A stretch of DNA of 64,000 bases from an uncultured Gemmatimonadota bacterium (GCA_903882745.1 CAIRYG010000003.1:248001-312000); one strand, 5' to 3'; shown: positions 1 to 9,416, counted from the stretch's first letter. Made by a program: numbers and translations. Notes: generated by a model not told the origin, from the letters alone.

Positions 1-157
1 TGGCGCCGGCATCGACCATCGCGAGCACCGTGACCATCGGCAAGCGGTGCATTGGCGCGACGGAAACACGAAGGCCGTTCGCCAGCGTGGCGTGATGCAC
101 CGCTGGAAATTCCCAGGGACGTCCCGGGCCGGCGACTGGGCGAGTGGACATACTCAT
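1..157 (-). CDS. M16 family peptidase, N-terminal fragment (cut by window edge)
   Basis: The first 52 residues are in the window; the rest lies beyond the left edge. After a short leader the protein reads HATLANGLRVSVAPMHRLP, the usual opening of an M16 (insulinase/pitrilysin-like) domain. Its ATG overlaps the TGA of the upstream M16 gene in an ATGA junction, so the two are translationally coupled. Bacterial M16 genes often occur as such pairs, one copy carrying the HxxEH zinc site and the other not. The visible part stops before that site, so whether this copy is active cannot be told. Confidence 0.75.
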   Translation of the reverse strand, partial: MSMSTRPVAGPGRPWEFPAVHHATLANGLRVSVAPMHRLPMVTVLAMVDAGA

Positions 158-1479
158 GCGCCCACCTCCTCGACAACTCCAGGCGTGACAGCACCGGCAG
201 CACCAGAACCACCAGCCGCGCGCGGGACGTACACAAGCGATGCCCGATTATCAGCCCCAAGGCGCGCGCGCGCAAAGGCGCTCACCTGCTCCACGGTCAC
301 CGCCCGATACCGGTCGATTTGTTCGTTCAGCAACGCGGCATCTCCGAAATAAGTAGCAAATTGCGACAATTTATCGGCTCGCTCGCCCGCCGACTGGAGC
401 GCGCCAATTAAATCCGTCTCGATCAGCGCGAGCGCACGCGCGAGTTCGTCCGCCGTGACACCGTCACGATGCAGTCGATCGACCTCAGCGCCCACTGCCG
501 CTTCGAGCTGTTCGAGTGTCACGCCGGGGCGCGCCATCGCGTCAACCACCAGCAAATCGCTGCCTTTGCTGAGATCATACGTAAAGGCCGACACTTCTTG
601 CGCGACTTCTTGCTCACGCACCAGCGACCGGTAGAGCCGACTGCCGCGCCGACTGCCGAGGATCGCGCCGCAGATGCTCGCCGCGTAATACTCCGCGGAG
701 CCGAACACGGGTGAGCGGAAGGCCAGGAAGAGGCGTGGCAACACCACATCATCTTCAAAGACCGCGCGCTGCGCGCCGCCGAATGACGGCGCCACCGTGA
801 ACGACGGCAACTCTGGACGCGCCGCGGCGCGCGGAATGGGTCCGAAATATTGCGCCACCAGCGCGCGCGCCTCGGTGGGATCAAAGTCCCCCGCAATCGT
901 CAGCACCGCGTTGTCCGGGGAATACCAGGTGCGGAAGAACTCGGCGATGTCCTCAAGACTCGCCTCACTCAAGTGCTCCATTGAGCCGATCAGCGAATGG
1001 TGGAACGGATGCTCCGGCGGAAAACACAATGCCGGGAGTCGCTCCCACCAGGTGCCGTAGGGCTGATTGTCCACCGACCAGCGGCGCTCATTCTTCACGA
1101 CGTCGCGCTGGGTGTCGAGTTTTTCTTGCGTCATCGCGGGGAGCAGTGCGCCCATGCGATCGGCTTCGAGCCAGAGCGCGGTCGCTAAGTGATTCGACGG
1201 CACCGTCTCGTAATAATTGGTGCGGTCGAGCCAGGTGGAGCCGTTGAGCGTTCCGCCGGCGCGTTGCACGAGTTCAAAATGTTCGTTGGCGCCCACATGC
1301 TCGGATCCCTGAAAAAGCATGTGTTCAAACAGGTGCGCGAACCCGGTGCGCCCCTCCCGTTCGTTGGCCGATCCAACATGGTACCACAGGTTCACGGCCA
1401 CGATCGGCGCCGAGTGATCCTCGGAGAGGGTCACGAGCAATCCGTTTGGCAGACGGTAGGACTCTACAGGAATGCGCAT
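154..1479 (-). CDS. M16 family zinc metallopeptidase
   Basis: A 441-residue predicted zinc endopeptidase. The inverted zinc motif HLFEH lies at residues 49-53, and E131, in VVKNERRWS, is at the right distance to be the third ligand. The N-terminal PNGLLVTLSEDHSAPIV strand is typical of the family. No signal peptide is evident from the ATG at 1479; in-frame GTG (1494) and TTG (1497) would add up to six residues and overlap the YdcF-like gene. It is followed directly by a second M16 gene, as expected for a two-subunit peptidase. The substrate is unknown. Confidence 0.88.
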   Translation of the reverse strand: MRIPVESYRLPNGLLVTLSEDHSAPIVAVNLWYHVGSANEREGRTGFAHLFEHMLFQGSEHVGANEHFELVQRAGGTLNGSTWLDRTNYYETVPSNHLATALWLEADRMGALLPAMTQEKLDTQRDVVKNERRWSVDNQPYGTWWERLPALCFPPEHPFHHSLIGSMEHLSEASLEDIAEFFRTWYSPDNAVLTIAGDFDPTEARALVAQYFGPIPRAAARPELPSFTVAPSFGGAQRAVFEDDVVLPRLFLAFRSPVFGSAEYYAASICGAILGSRRGSRLYRSLVREQEVAQEVSAFTYDLSKGSDLLVVDAMARPGVTLEQLEAAVGAEVDRLHRDGVTADELARALALIETDLIGALQSAGERADKLSQFATYFGDAALLNEQIDRYRAVTVEQVSAFARARLGADNRASLVYVPRAAGGSGAAGAVTPGVVEEVGA

Positions 1480-1490
1480 TTCGTTTCGTA

Positions 1491-2084
1491 TCACCAATCG
1501 AGGACAAGCGCCACCGGCGCTTTGATGGACTCCGCTAACAGAAAACTCCAGTGATTCCAGATGCGACTCCCGGCGCGTGATGGGAGCGCCGGGGAGGTGA
1601 GTGGCTCGATCCCGTACCGTCGACCGATGATCTCGAGTCGCAGCATGTGGAAGGGATCGCTCACAACAATCGCCGTCTGCAGTTGCTGGGTGTGCATCAG
1701 TTCGATTGCCGAACGCATGCTTTGCGACGAGGTCCGTCCCATGCTCTCGAGCAGAATGGCCGTGTCAGGCACCCCGCGCGACATCACGTAGTGACGCGAC
1801 ACTCCAGCCTCAGACAGGGTATCCCCGGTGCCGAAGCCTCCGGTGAGCACCATGCGCTTTGCGAGCCCGAGCTGCCAGAGCGCCACCGCATGATCCAGCC
1901 GCGAACGCAACACCGGCGACGGTTTTCCCTGATACTGCGCCGCCCCCATCACAATAATCGCATCCGCATGCTCGGCGTCATCTTCGAGCGCCCAAGCGAG
2001 CACGGCGCTCAGGGATGTGAGCCACCCCACCAATAAGAGACCAATCGCCCAGCGCACCCAGCGGACCCACGGACGGCGAGCCAC
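1491..2084 (-). CDS. YdcF/DUF218 family membrane-anchored protein
   Basis: A 197-residue protein with one N-terminal transmembrane segment (about residues 11-33) followed by a DUF218 domain. Family signatures are the ADAIIVMGAAQYQGKPSPVL strand-loop and the central VLTGGFGTGDTLSEA. Relatives include SanA, YdcF and ElyC, linked to envelope or S-adenosylmethionine-binding roles, but biochemistry is known for few of them. The GTG start shares one base with the TAG of the upstream nuclease gene, so it is probably co-transcribed with it. A specific envelope role would be inference. Confidence 0.8.
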   Translation of the reverse strand: MARRPWVRWVRWAIGLLLVGWLTSLSAVLAWALEDDAEHADAIIVMGAAQYQGKPSPVLRSRLDHAVALWQLGLAKRMVLTGGFGTGDTLSEAGVSRHYVMSRGVPDTAILLESMGRTSSQSMRSAIELMHTQQLQTAIVVSDPFHMLRLEIIGRRYGIEPLTSPALPSRAGSRIWNHWSFLLAESIKAPVALVLDW

Positions 2085-3478
2085 TACAGGTCAACCCGCG
2101 TTCCGGGCGTCGGGCAATGAGGGGTCAGTCCGTCTTCGGTCACGAGTGCCGCGAAGGCATCCTGGGCCTCCGGCTCCCCGTGCACGAGCCACACATCACG
2201 CAGTGTCGCGGACTGCGCACGCGCGGTGCGAATCCATTCGTGCAGTTCAGAGCGACCCGCATGCGCGCTATAGCCACTGATGATCTCGACCTGCGCACGG
2301 AGGGGCACTTCATCGCCGTACACCTTCACGAGTGGCTGCTTCTCCACAATGCGCCGTCCCAGGGTGTGCTCCGCCATGAAGCCCACCACAAGAATTGTGT
2401 TCCGTGGATCCGCGGCTCCGTGCGAGAGGTGATGCAAGATCCGCCCTGACTCGGCCATCCCTGAGGCGGCGATAATCACCGCAGGGCCTGGCGTTGTATC
2501 GAGGGCCTTGGATTCCTCCACCGACTCCGTGAAGCGCAGCAGCGGGAACTTGAACAGCCCTGCTGGGTCGTCGCGGTGCGAGCGCACAAAGGGCTCGTCG
2601 TCGTCAAAGATCGCGGTGTTCTTCTCGAAGACCGCCGTCGCCTTGGTCGCCAAGGGACTATCAATCACGATCGGCATACGCGGAATCTTTCCCTGCTCCG
2701 CCAACTGATGCAGGTCGTATACCAGTTCCTGTGTTCGCCCAACGGCGAAGGCGGGAATCAGCACTTTTCCGCCGCGCGCGGCCGTCTCACGCACGACCTT
2801 GGCGAGCGCGTCCATTCCGCCGGTGGTCGACGGATGCTCACGGTTGCCGTAGGTGCTCTCCATGATCACCAGGTCAGCACGTTCGGGAACCACCGGATCG
2901 CGGATAATCGGCAGTCCCACGCGCCCGATATCGCCACTGAAGACGAGGCGTACGGTGCGATTGCCCTCGGTGCACTCAAGCAGCACCGACGCGGACCCAA
3001 GGATATGGCCGGCGTCCAGAAAGGTCGCTTTCACCCCCGGCGCGACATCCACGACACGACCATATCGAGTGCCTTGCATGAGTTCGAGGGTCCGCACGAC
3101 GTCCTTCGACCCATACAGCGGCTCCGCGTGCTGCTGTTTGCGGCGCGACAGGAACTCCGCGTCCTTCTCTTGGATGTGCGCCGAATCGGCGAGCATCACC
3201 TCACAGAGGTCGCGTGTTGCGGTCGTGGCGTGGATGGGTCCCTTATACCCCTCGTGCACGAGGAAGGGAATTCGCCCCGCATGATCGATATGCGCGTGCG
3301 AGAGGACGACCGCCGATATGGTGTGCGGGTCGACCGGAAGCTGGTGGTTCTTTTTGAGGACGTCGGCCCGCTTTCCCTGGAACAACCCGCAGTCGAGCAG
3401 AATCGTCTGCCCGTTGACGCGCAGGATATGGCACGACCCGGTGACTTCGCGGGCCGCTCCATGGAACTCGAGTTGCAC
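2084..3478 (-). CDS. Metallo-beta-lactamase/beta-CASP family ribonuclease-like protein
   Basis: A 464-residue MBL-fold protein. HAHIDHAG near residue 62 is the dinuclear zinc motif (HxHxDH), GDIG and later histidines complete the site, and the middle part carries a beta-CASP domain. The C-terminal [18 protein letters not shown] is the RMMBL segment. This layout matches CPSF73/Ysh1-like RNA nucleases common in bacteria and archaea. I chose GTG 3478 because GGAG lies five bases upstream and the family core begins at VQLEFHGA; a TTG at 3520 would overlap the 58-residue gene. The RNA substrate is not predictable. Confidence 0.85.
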   Translation of the reverse strand: MQLEFHGAAREVTGSCHILRVNGQTILLDCGLFQGKRADVLKKNHQLPVDPHTISAVVLSHAHIDHAGRIPFLVHEGYKGPIHATTATRDLCEVMLADSAHIQEKDAEFLSRRKQQHAEPLYGSKDVVRTLELMQGTRYGRVVDVAPGVKATFLDAGHILGSASVLLECTEGNRTVRLVFSGDIGRVGLPIIRDPVVPERADLVIMESTYGNREHPSTTGGMDALAKVVRETAARGGKVLIPAFAVGRTQELVYDLHQLAEQGKIPRMPIVIDSPLATKATAVFEKNTAIFDDDEPFVRSHRDDPAGLFKFPLLRFTESVEESKALDTTPGPAVIIAASGMAESGRILHHLSHGAADPRNTILVVGFMAEHTLGRRIVEKQPLVKVYGDEVPLRAQVEIISGYSAHAGRSELHEWIRTARAQSATLRDVWLVHGEPEAQDAFAALVTEDGLTPHCPTPGTRVDL

Positions 3479-3491
3479 CGGAACTCCGGGG

Positions 3492-3668
3492 TCAGCGCTC
3501 GGGCTGCGAGGCCCGGGCAAAGATGATGGTCAAGCGATAGGGATCGGGCGTCATCATCGTGGGGTCCCACCCGCCGCGGCTCCGCTCATTGAGCAGATCG
3601 GTCAGGGCGTCCTCATCCTCGCGCGTACGCCCCGTAAGGCGCAGGATCACGGCCTGGTATTCTTTCAT
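3492..3668 (-). CDS. Small conserved-looking protein, DUF4177-like size
   Basis: A 58-residue ORF beginning [14 protein letters not shown] and ending FARASQPER. It opens the minus-strand cluster, with its ATG 27 bases from the divergent upp start. The next gene begins 13 bases after its stop. Length and the pattern MKEY.aVIlrl...L.dLLNE..rgGWdP...[11 protein letters not shown] resemble short DUF4177-type proteins, but I cannot confirm the family. The function is unknown. It is probably real because it fills the gap exactly and has a sensible amphipathic pattern. Confidence 0.6.
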   Translation of the reverse strand: MKEYQAVILRLTGRTREDEDALTDLLNERSRGGWDPTMMTPDPYRLTIIFARASQPER

Positions 3669-3695
3669 GAAGGGAAGAATAGTAGTATCCGCAGC

Positions 3696-4352
3696 ATGAC
3701 AACAACGCCTCCGGCTCGCAGCACCCCCCTCTTCACCGTGGTGCAGCACCCACTCGTACGCCACAAGGTGACGCTCCTCCGCGACAAAAACACCCCGAAA
3801 AAGATCTTTAAGGAGCTCGTGGACGAGATCGCCATGCTCATGGCGTACGAGGCCACGGCGGATCTCGCGCTGGAGCAGGTCTCCGTGGAGACCCCTCTCG
3901 AGACCACCCAGGGTGAGCGCCTTGCCGGAAAAAAGCTCACCCTCGTGCCGATCCTCCGCGCGGGACTTGGCATGGTCGACGGCATTCTGCGGCTGGTCCC
4001 GTCGGCACGCGTTGGGCATATCGGGCTCTACCGTGACCACGATACCCTCGAGCCGGTGGACTACTACTTCAAGATTCCCGCCGACGCCCCGGAACGTGAG
4101 TTCCTCCTCCTTGATCCGATGCTCGCCACGGGCGGGAGCGCGGTCGCTGCCATCACCGCGCTCAAGCGCGCCGGTGCACAGCGCATCCGTTTTCTCTGCC
4201 TGGTAGCGGCCCCAGCGGGCGTGACGCGGGTACACGAGGCACACCCCGACGTCCCGATTATCTGCGCCGCTCTCGACCGCGAGCTGAACGCGCACGGCTA
4301 CATCCTGCCAGGATTGGGCGACGCCGGCGATCGTCTGTTCGGAACGCGCTAG
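3696..4352 (+). CDS. upp: Uracil phosphoribosyltransferase
   Basis: A 218-residue type I phosphoribosyltransferase that makes UMP from uracil and PRPP in pyrimidine salvage. The PRPP loop [10 protein letters not shown] is at residues 140-149, the N-terminal [14 protein letters not shown] is diagnostic for Upp, and [17 protein letters not shown] closes the uracil site. Length is normal (about 208-220). It is monocistronic and diverges from the minus-strand cluster with only 27 bases between starts, so the two promoters must overlap the opposing genes. De novo pyrE lies about 11 kb away. Confidence 0.97.
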   Translation: MTTTPPARSTPLFTVVQHPLVRHKVTLLRDKNTPKKIFKELVDEIAMLMAYEATADLALEQVSVETPLETTQGERLAGKKLTLVPILRAGLGMVDGILRLVPSARVGHIGLYRDHDTLEPVDYYFKIPADAPEREFLLLDPMLATGGSAVAAITALKRAGAQRIRFLCLVAAPAGVTRVHEAHPDVPIICAALDRELNAHGYILPGLGDAGDRLFGTR

Positions 4353-4490
4353 CATTAATTGGTCAGCGCCACAAGAGGCTGACAGGCGCGATTCCGTTGT
4401 CGTACATTTGGTCTGCAAACACGTGTGCGCACCCCACCGCTGCTTCATTCCGCTGCTTCGTACCCTCGCTTCGTACCCTGACGACGCCTG

Positions 4491-5429
4491 ATGATCATCA
4501 ACCTGCTGCCTGACTTTCTGGCGATCCTGCATAGCACGGATCGGGCAGCAGCGTACGAGCGCTATTTCGAGCAGCACCGCCCGCTCCTCGAGGCGTATTG
4601 GCACAACTACGTGGTCGATCCGCGCGGCCCGCACTTCGCCGAGGTGGTGCGCGACACGGTGAACGCCGATCGCAGTGATCTGCTCGCGATGCTCGAGCGC
4701 ACCGATATCGACGCGATCGCGCGCGACACGGAAGCGCAGTGCGCGGAACTGATGGAAATCGATAGCACCATTGACGTGCTCATCATGGTGGGCGTCGGCG
4801 GCGCCAATGCTGGTGAGCTGGTCGTCAACGGACGCGCCGTGGCATTCGTCTGCCTCGAGCACTTCACCTCCGTGGCCAACCCCACCACCCACGCCCTGGG
4901 CCTCGATCCCGAGCTGATTCCCATGTGGCTCGCGCACGAAATCGCGCACGGGGTGCGGTACACGTCGCCGCAGAGCCGGAGCGAAATGCGCCCGCAGATC
5001 GCCGATGCCGGTGGTGTGTATTCGTATTGGGAAACCGGCCGGAGCGTGTCACTCCGGGAGCATCTCGTGAACGAAGGACTCGCCGTGCAGGCGGCGCGGC
5101 GTTTTAGCCCGGGACATGCGCCGTGGGAATATTTCGGATTCCAGCGCAAGCAGTACGCGCGGATCCGCGAGCTCGAGAGCGTGCTCACCCGCGCCGTAGC
5201 CGACGATCTTGAGCGCGCCGGACTCGGCCTGCGACTCCGGTGGCTCTCGGGCGGTATGAGTGACGAGGCCCGCACCGTGCAGCGTCATGTGATGCCCGAA
5301 CGTGCCGGCTATTTCCTGGGCGCCCGCATGGTTGAGGACGCGATCACCGAGAAGGGGCTCCCATGGGCGCTGCGCGCGAGCGCGACGGAGTTACTGGCGC
5401 TCGCAGAAGGGGCCGCACGCACCGCGTAG
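4491..5429 (+). CDS. Predicted zinc metalloprotease (HEIAH, DUF2268-like)
   Basis: A 312-residue cytosolic-looking protein without a signal peptide. WLAHEIAHG near residues 144-152 is a gluzincin HExxH motif, and the glutamate in LVNEGLAVQAARR about 45 residues later is a plausible third zinc ligand. The MVGVGGANAGELVVNGRAVA strand pair and the arrangement recall DUF2268 predicted proteases. It stands alone, 138 bases after upp and convergent with mnmE; a weak inverted repeat (GTCAGC/GCTGAC, 4362-4383) follows upp. The substrate is unknown. Confidence 0.65.
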   Translation: MIINLLPDFLAILHSTDRAAAYERYFEQHRPLLEAYWHNYVVDPRGPHFAEVVRDTVNADRSDLLAMLERTDIDAIARDTEAQCAELMEIDSTIDVLIMVGVGGANAGELVVNGRAVAFVCLEHFTSVANPTTHALGLDPELIPMWLAHEIAHGVRYTSPQSRSEMRPQIADAGGVYSYWETGRSVSLREHLVNEGLAVQAARRFSPGHAPWEYFGFQRKQYARIRELESVLTRAVADDLERAGLGLRLRWLSGGMSDEARTVQRHVMPERAGYFLGARMVEDAITEKGLPWALRASATELLALAEGAARTA

Positions 5430-5461
5430 CGTTGCGGTAGTGCGGGGTGCGCCGCGGCGAG

Positions 5462-6901
5462 TTACTTGCCGACGCAAAAGCTCGAGAAGACCTTCGCTAA
5501 GACATCTTCGATATCCACGGCGCCCACAAGCTCTTCGAGTGCGTGCGCCGCGGCGCGCACATGCGATGCGGCCACGGGTGCTGGCAACGCGCCGTCGGCC
5601 CAGGCGGCACGAAATGCGAGCAGTTCGTTGCGCGCGGTGGTAATCGCGCTCTGATGTCGCGCGCGAGTAAGCAGTGGGGTGTTCGTATCGAGCACGCCCA
5701 CGCGCTCCTCCAACTGCGCGCGCATCACGGTGGTGATGGCGGCAAGGAGCGCAGTCTGCCCATCGCCGGTGCGCGCGCTCACGGGCACCAGGTGTGCAAA
5801 GTGTGATCCGGCGTCTGCAATATCGTAACTAGTTGTTACTAAATCACGCTTCGTCAGCGCTCCAATCATGGGCGCTGCGGAACGCCCGCGGATTTCCGTG
5901 GCGGCCGCGGCGAGTGCCGCTGGTGTCTCGCCGCACACCACCACCACATGCGCAGACGCCACGTACCGCTCGCTGACCTCAATCCCAAGGCGTTCGACGG
6001 GGTCTTCGGTCTCGCGGAGCCCAGCGGTATCCACCAGTCGGAGTGGCCAAGGCTCGTGATCAAGCAACACCTCCACCGCGTCGCGGGTGGTGCCGGGAAC
6101 ATCACTGACAATCACTCGGCGCTCACCGACCAGCGCGTTGAGCAGGGAGGACTTTCCAACATTCGGCGCCCCCGCCAGCACCACGGTCACGCCATCGCGG
6201 CCGAGGACGGCGGCGGGTACAGTGGCTAAGAGCGCCTCAAGTCGTTCCACGAGGGTGTCGCACGCGGTGGTGATCCGTGCGCGTGGCACAGGGCCACCAT
6301 CTTCTTCAGGGAAATCGATATCGTAGGCGAGCAGGGCGTCGAGCTCAATGACTGCCGCGCGGAGCGCATCGAGTGCGCGCGACAGCGCGCCGTCGAGCTG
6401 CGTGAGCGCGGCGCGGTGAGTGGCCGTGGAGCGTGCATCAATCAGGTCTGCCACCGCTTCGGCGCGCAGGAGATCGAGTTTGCCGGCGAGGACTGCGCGC
6501 TCTGTGAACTCTCCGGGCAACGCCTGGCGTGCCCCCGCGTGTAACAGCGCTGCGCACACCGCAGTCGGCACAACACGCCCTCCGTGCGTCGCAAACTCGA
6601 TCACCGTCTCGCCGGTGTACGAGTGAGGCGCTGGGAAGCGTGTGACCAGCGCATCGTCGAGCGGTGCGGTGGGATCGTCGCACGCGTGCAGTCGTGTGCG
6701 TGTGGCGACACGTGGCGCGCACCGCGCGACCGACACTCCAAGGCGCGCGGCGATTGCCTCCGCCTGCGGACCACTCAAACGGACAATGGCCACCGCCGAA
6801 CGGCCAGGGGCCGTGGCGATGGCCACAATCGTGTCGCCACGAAGGGTCGTGCTTGTCAGCCGGTGGCCTTGGCCTTGGCCCGCTCGTTCGCGATCAACCA
6901 C
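5462..6901 (-). CDS. mnmE: tRNA uridine-5-carboxymethylaminomethyl modification GTPase MnmE
   Basis: Works with MnmG to modify U34 of certain tRNAs. The N-terminal formyl-THF domain begins at GDTIVAIATAPGRSAVAIV, the inserted G domain has GAPNVGKSSLLNAL (G1), DVPGTT, DTAGLRETED and TKRD, and the protein ends in the invariant CVGK. Start choice is awkward: GTG 6901 gives 479 residues and lies inside yidC with no ribosome site. CTG at 6859 gives 465 residues, has AAGG seven bases upstream, and overlaps the yidC TGA as CTGA, matching the ATGA/GTGA junctions elsewhere. Last gene of the rpmH-rnpA-yidD-yidC-mnmE run. Confidence 0.97.
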   Translation of the reverse strand: MVDRERAGQGQGHRLTSTTLRGDTIVAIATAPGRSAVAIVRLSGPQAEAIAARLGVSVARCAPRVATRTRLHACDDPTAPLDDALVTRFPAPHSYTGETVIEFATHGGRVVPTAVCAALLHAGARQALPGEFTERAVLAGKLDLLRAEAVADLIDARSTATHRAALTQLDGALSRALDALRAAVIELDALLAYDIDFPEEDGGPVPRARITTACDTLVERLEALLATVPAAVLGRDGVTVVLAGAPNVGKSSLLNALVGERRVIVSDVPGTTRDAVEVLLDHEPWPLRLVDTAGLRETEDPVERLGIEVSERYVASAHVVVVCGETPAALAAAATEIRGRSAAPMIGALTKRDLVTTSYDIADAGSHFAHLVPVSARTGDGQTALLAAITTVMRAQLEERVGVLDTNTPLLTRARHQSAITTARNELLAFRAAWADGALPAPVAASHVRAAAHALEELVGAVDIEDVLAKVFSSFCVGK

Positions 6902-8556
6902 TGTTGCGGGAGCGCCGCGATCTGCTGGACGGTGTAATAGAGCGAGAGTCCGGCAGCCGACTGGAGCAGGAAGAAGGTGAACATGAGCGGCATCATCCAG
7001 CTCATCATCTTCGCCTGCGGGTTATCGGGCATGTTGCGCAAGCCAATCCAGCTCAGCACGTACATCGAGATTCCCATGAGCAGCGGCAGGATGTACAGCG
7101 GATCATGCAGCGAGATGTCGTGCAACCAGAGGAACGACACGCCGCGGAACTCGATCGTGTTCTGGAAAACAAAGAACAGCGACATGAGCACCGGCATGGG
7201 AATGAGCGCCGGCACACATCCCGAGAGCGGCGAGAGCGGACTCATGCCATGATCTTTATAGATCCGCATGATTTCGGCCTGCTGCTTCTGTGGGTCGCTC
7301 TTGTACTTGGCCTGCACCGCGGTCAGTTCCGGCTGCAAGCGCTGCATACGGAGGCTGGCGCGCATGGCGCTCGCATTCAACGGCCACAGGACAATGCGGA
7401 TCGTGACGCCAAAGATGACAAGCACCCAGCCGTAGTTGAGGCCGAGGACTTTTTTCATCCAGAGCAGAATGCGCATGACGATCGTCGAGAAGGGCTGCAC
7501 CACCGGCTGCATGAAGCCGCCGTATGGATTGGCCGTCTCGAACTCGCGTCCCATTTTGCGGAGGCGCTCCCAGGACTGTGGGCCGGCGAACAGTTCAAAG
7601 GTCGCAGCGCCCGCCTTGAGCGGCATGACGACCGTCGCCTGACCCAATCGGGCTTGTTTCTTTTCGCGGGGACCGCCGACCATGTTCACTTCAGAGAACG
7701 GGGTTCCCCCCTTTTCTGGTGTTAGCAGGCCGACCAGGAAGTATTTGTCCTTGGCCACGGCCCAGGTGAGCGGCCCTGACTCAAGCTTCGTTTCCCCTTC
7801 GTCCAGTTTGGTGAACAGGGTGCCCTTCGCGCTCTTATTGACGGGCTTCACGGCATAGGACAGCGCCCGCAAATCGCCCGCGGAATCTGCTTCTTGGCTG
7901 TCGAAGCCGCGCGGCAGATCCACGAGTAAGAACGCCGACTCGGGCACGCCGGTCAGACGAACCGCGGTGGTGCTGACATAGGTGTCGCGCGACATCGTAT
8001 AGCTGATCGTCGCCGTCACTGGCCCACTGGTGCTCGTGGTGGTGCCCGTAAAGGTCACCGTCGGGTCGCCGTTGGTCGCCGTCCCGCGCTGCGCGCTGAA
8101 GTTCAGCGCATCAAGCCGGATGGTGTCGGTCGCCGAGATCACGCGATACCGGAGCAACGCTTGGGTGCCGTGCTTGATGCGCACCCCACCAGTCGGCGCA
8201 TTGAGCGCGGGGTAGCTGTCGACCTGGACATACAACGGCGCCGCGCCGATCGAGCCGTAGGCGGTCCGTGCTAGCGGCGTCTCAACGGTCAGCGTTTCGG
8301 CGGGAACCGCGGGGACCGTCTGTGCGGTGGCGCCAATCGTCGCGGCGCTACGTGGGGCCGCTCCGGCTGAGTTCGCGCCAGTCGCCTGGACGGCTGCCGG
8401 AGCGCCGGTGGTGGTCGTCGCGGGTGTGGACCCAACGGCGACAGTCGTGGAGTCCACCGAGGCTGTGATGGCCTTGGGTGGGGCAGGAAAGAGCCGAGGC
8501 GTGAGGACAACCACCACGCCAGTCAGCACGAGAGCGAGAAAGAAGCGCCGTTCCAT
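6856..8556 (-). CDS. yidC: Membrane protein insertase YidC
   Basis: A 566-residue inner-membrane insertase that acts with or without SecYEG. The N-terminal MERRFFLALVLTGVVVVLTP is a signal-anchor, followed by an Ala/Thr-rich linker (to about residue 90) and a long periplasmic beta-sandwich domain as in Gram-negative YidC. The C-terminal five-helix core follows, with GWVLVIFGVTIRIVLWPLNA and the charged hairpin MRASLRMQRLQPELTAVQAK. Lies 18 bases downstream of yidD in the canonical order. Confidence 0.97.
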   Translation of the reverse strand: MERRFFLALVLTGVVVVLTPRLFPAPPKAITASVDSTTVAVGSTPATTTTGAPAAVQATGANSAGAAPRSAATIGATAQTVPAVPAETLTVETPLARTAYGSIGAAPLYVQVDSYPALNAPTGGVRIKHGTQALLRYRVISATDTIRLDALNFSAQRGTATNGDPTVTFTGTTTSTSGPVTATISYTMSRDTYVSTTAVRLTGVPESAFLLVDLPRGFDSQEADSAGDLRALSYAVKPVNKSAKGTLFTKLDEGETKLESGPLTWAVAKDKYFLVGLLTPEKGGTPFSEVNMVGGPREKKQARLGQATVVMPLKAGAATFELFAGPQSWERLRKMGREFETANPYGGFMQPVVQPFSTIVMRILLWMKKVLGLNYGWVLVIFGVTIRIVLWPLNASAMRASLRMQRLQPELTAVQAKYKSDPQKQQAEIMRIYKDHGMSPLSPLSGCVPALIPMPVLMSLFFVFQNTIEFRGVSFLWLHDISLHDPLYILPLLMGISMYVLSWIGLRNMPDNPQAKMMSWMMPLMFTFFLLQSAAGLSLYYTVQQIAALPQQWLIANERAKAKATG

Positions 8557-8574
8557 CAGCGAAGTCTGCGCAAG

Positions 8575-8784
8575 TTAGGGAACCGGGTCATAGCCCCCGG
8601 GACGGAAGGGATGACAGCGCGCAATGCGCCGGACAGCCATCCACCCACCACGCCAAGCACCGTGTTTCTGTAGTGCCTCGATCGCATAGTGGGAGCACGT
8701 TGGATAATAACGGCACGACGCCGCGAGGTGCGGCGAGATCACCAGCTGATACCCTCGAACGCACCGAATGAAGAACCGCTGCAT
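8575..8784 (-). CDS. yidD: Membrane protein insertion efficiency factor YidD
   Basis: A 69-residue YidD protein that assists YidC-dependent insertion at the membrane face. It shows the family pattern [20 protein letters not shown] followed by [14 protein letters not shown] and the CHPF/GGYDPVP end. Three cysteines (in SCRYYPTCS and ARCHPF) are conserved in the family. The start ATG shares one base with the TAA of rnpA, and yidC follows after 18 bases. Confidence 0.95.
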   Translation of the reverse strand: MQRFFIRCVRGYQLVISPHLAASCRYYPTCSHYAIEALQKHGAWRGGWMAVRRIARCHPFRPGGYDPVP

Positions 8785-9182
8785 TAAGGCGACGGAATCT
8801 TCGCGGGTGGAGCGAGTGGAGCGGACGGAGCGAGTGTGAGTTTCGCCGTGATGCTGGCGATCTCCAGTTGGAGCGTTGCGAACGATGCGCCGTATGCAGC
8901 CGGCAGCGCGCGCACGACGACATCGAGCACCGCTCCACTCGCATCCACTTTCGGCAACAGCTCACACCGTATCAAGCTACGGAGCCGCCGCTTCACAAGA
9001 TTCCGTTCGACGGAGTTGTGACCATACTTTGGCACAATCACTCCGGCTCGGACCCGACGCAGAAGGGAAGCGATGTACCGAACCTCGAGGTGCGTGGCTC
9101 GGACTCGCTTCCCTTTCTGACGAACGGCTTCGAGCTCCCCCTCCCGCGTCAGTCGCGACGCCGGCGGGAAACGGAAACGATC
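8784..9182 (-). CDS. rnpA: Ribonuclease P protein component (start unresolved)
   Basis: Protein subunit that helps RNase P RNA (rnpB, here at 13.4-13.8 kb) cleave tRNA 5' leaders. The RNR signature appears as [16 protein letters not shown], and the conserved N-terminal strand-helix part [20 protein letters not shown] is encoded upstream of the first usual start. Between the in-frame TGA at 9216-9218 and GTG 9041 there is no ATG, GTG or TTG, so GTG 9041 would delete nearly half the fold. Near-cognate candidates are ACG 9194 and CTG 9152. The end given here is simply the point just past the rpmH stop. Overlaps yidD by one base. Confidence 0.85.
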   Translation of the reverse strand, partial: DRFRFPPASRLTREGELEAVRQKGKRVRATHLEVRYIASLLRRVRAGVIVPKYGHNSVERNLVKRRLRSLIRCELLPKVDASGAVLDVVVRALPAAYGASFATLQLEIASITAKLTLAPSAPLAPPAKIPSP

Positions 9183-9345
9183 AGGCGCCGGCGTACTTCG
9201 ACGGCAGTTTGACGGTCAACTGCTTGCGCCCCTTCTTTCGACGGCGGCTCAGCACTTCACGTCCCCACTTGTCTGCCATCCGCGTACGAAAGCCGTGCGT
9301 CTTGAGACGACGGGTGTTGCGCGGACGGTAAGTTGGCTTCCCCAT
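9181..9345 (-). CDS. rpmH: 50S ribosomal protein L34
   Basis: A 54-residue ribosomal protein. [20 protein letters not shown] followed by [20 protein letters not shown] matches L34 closely, with a short C-terminal extension ([13 protein letters not shown]) beyond the usual 44-46 residues. GGAG six bases before the ATG fixes the start. It leads the rnpA-yidD-yidC-mnmE run and is divergent from dnaA, the standard arrangement at bacterial origins. The rnpA open frame overlaps its 3' end. Confidence 0.95.
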   Translation of the reverse strand: MGKPTYRPRNTRRLKTHGFRTRMADKWGREVLSRRRKKGRKQLTVKLPSKYAGA

Positions 9346-9416
9346 AGCTGCTCCAAAAAGCGCTGTTCAACTGCGATTCAAAATGCGGTTCAAATCGTAT
9401 GAACCCAAGTCTGCTA

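Noticed and set aside
4362-4383. GTCAGC/GCTGAC repeat after upp as a terminator
   Set aside because: Six-base arms with a ten-base loop and no T-run; too weak to list as a feature.
3669-4949. Upstream extension of the 58-residue protein to 485 residues
   Set aside because: The extension runs antisense through upp; only the last 58 residues form a plausible protein.
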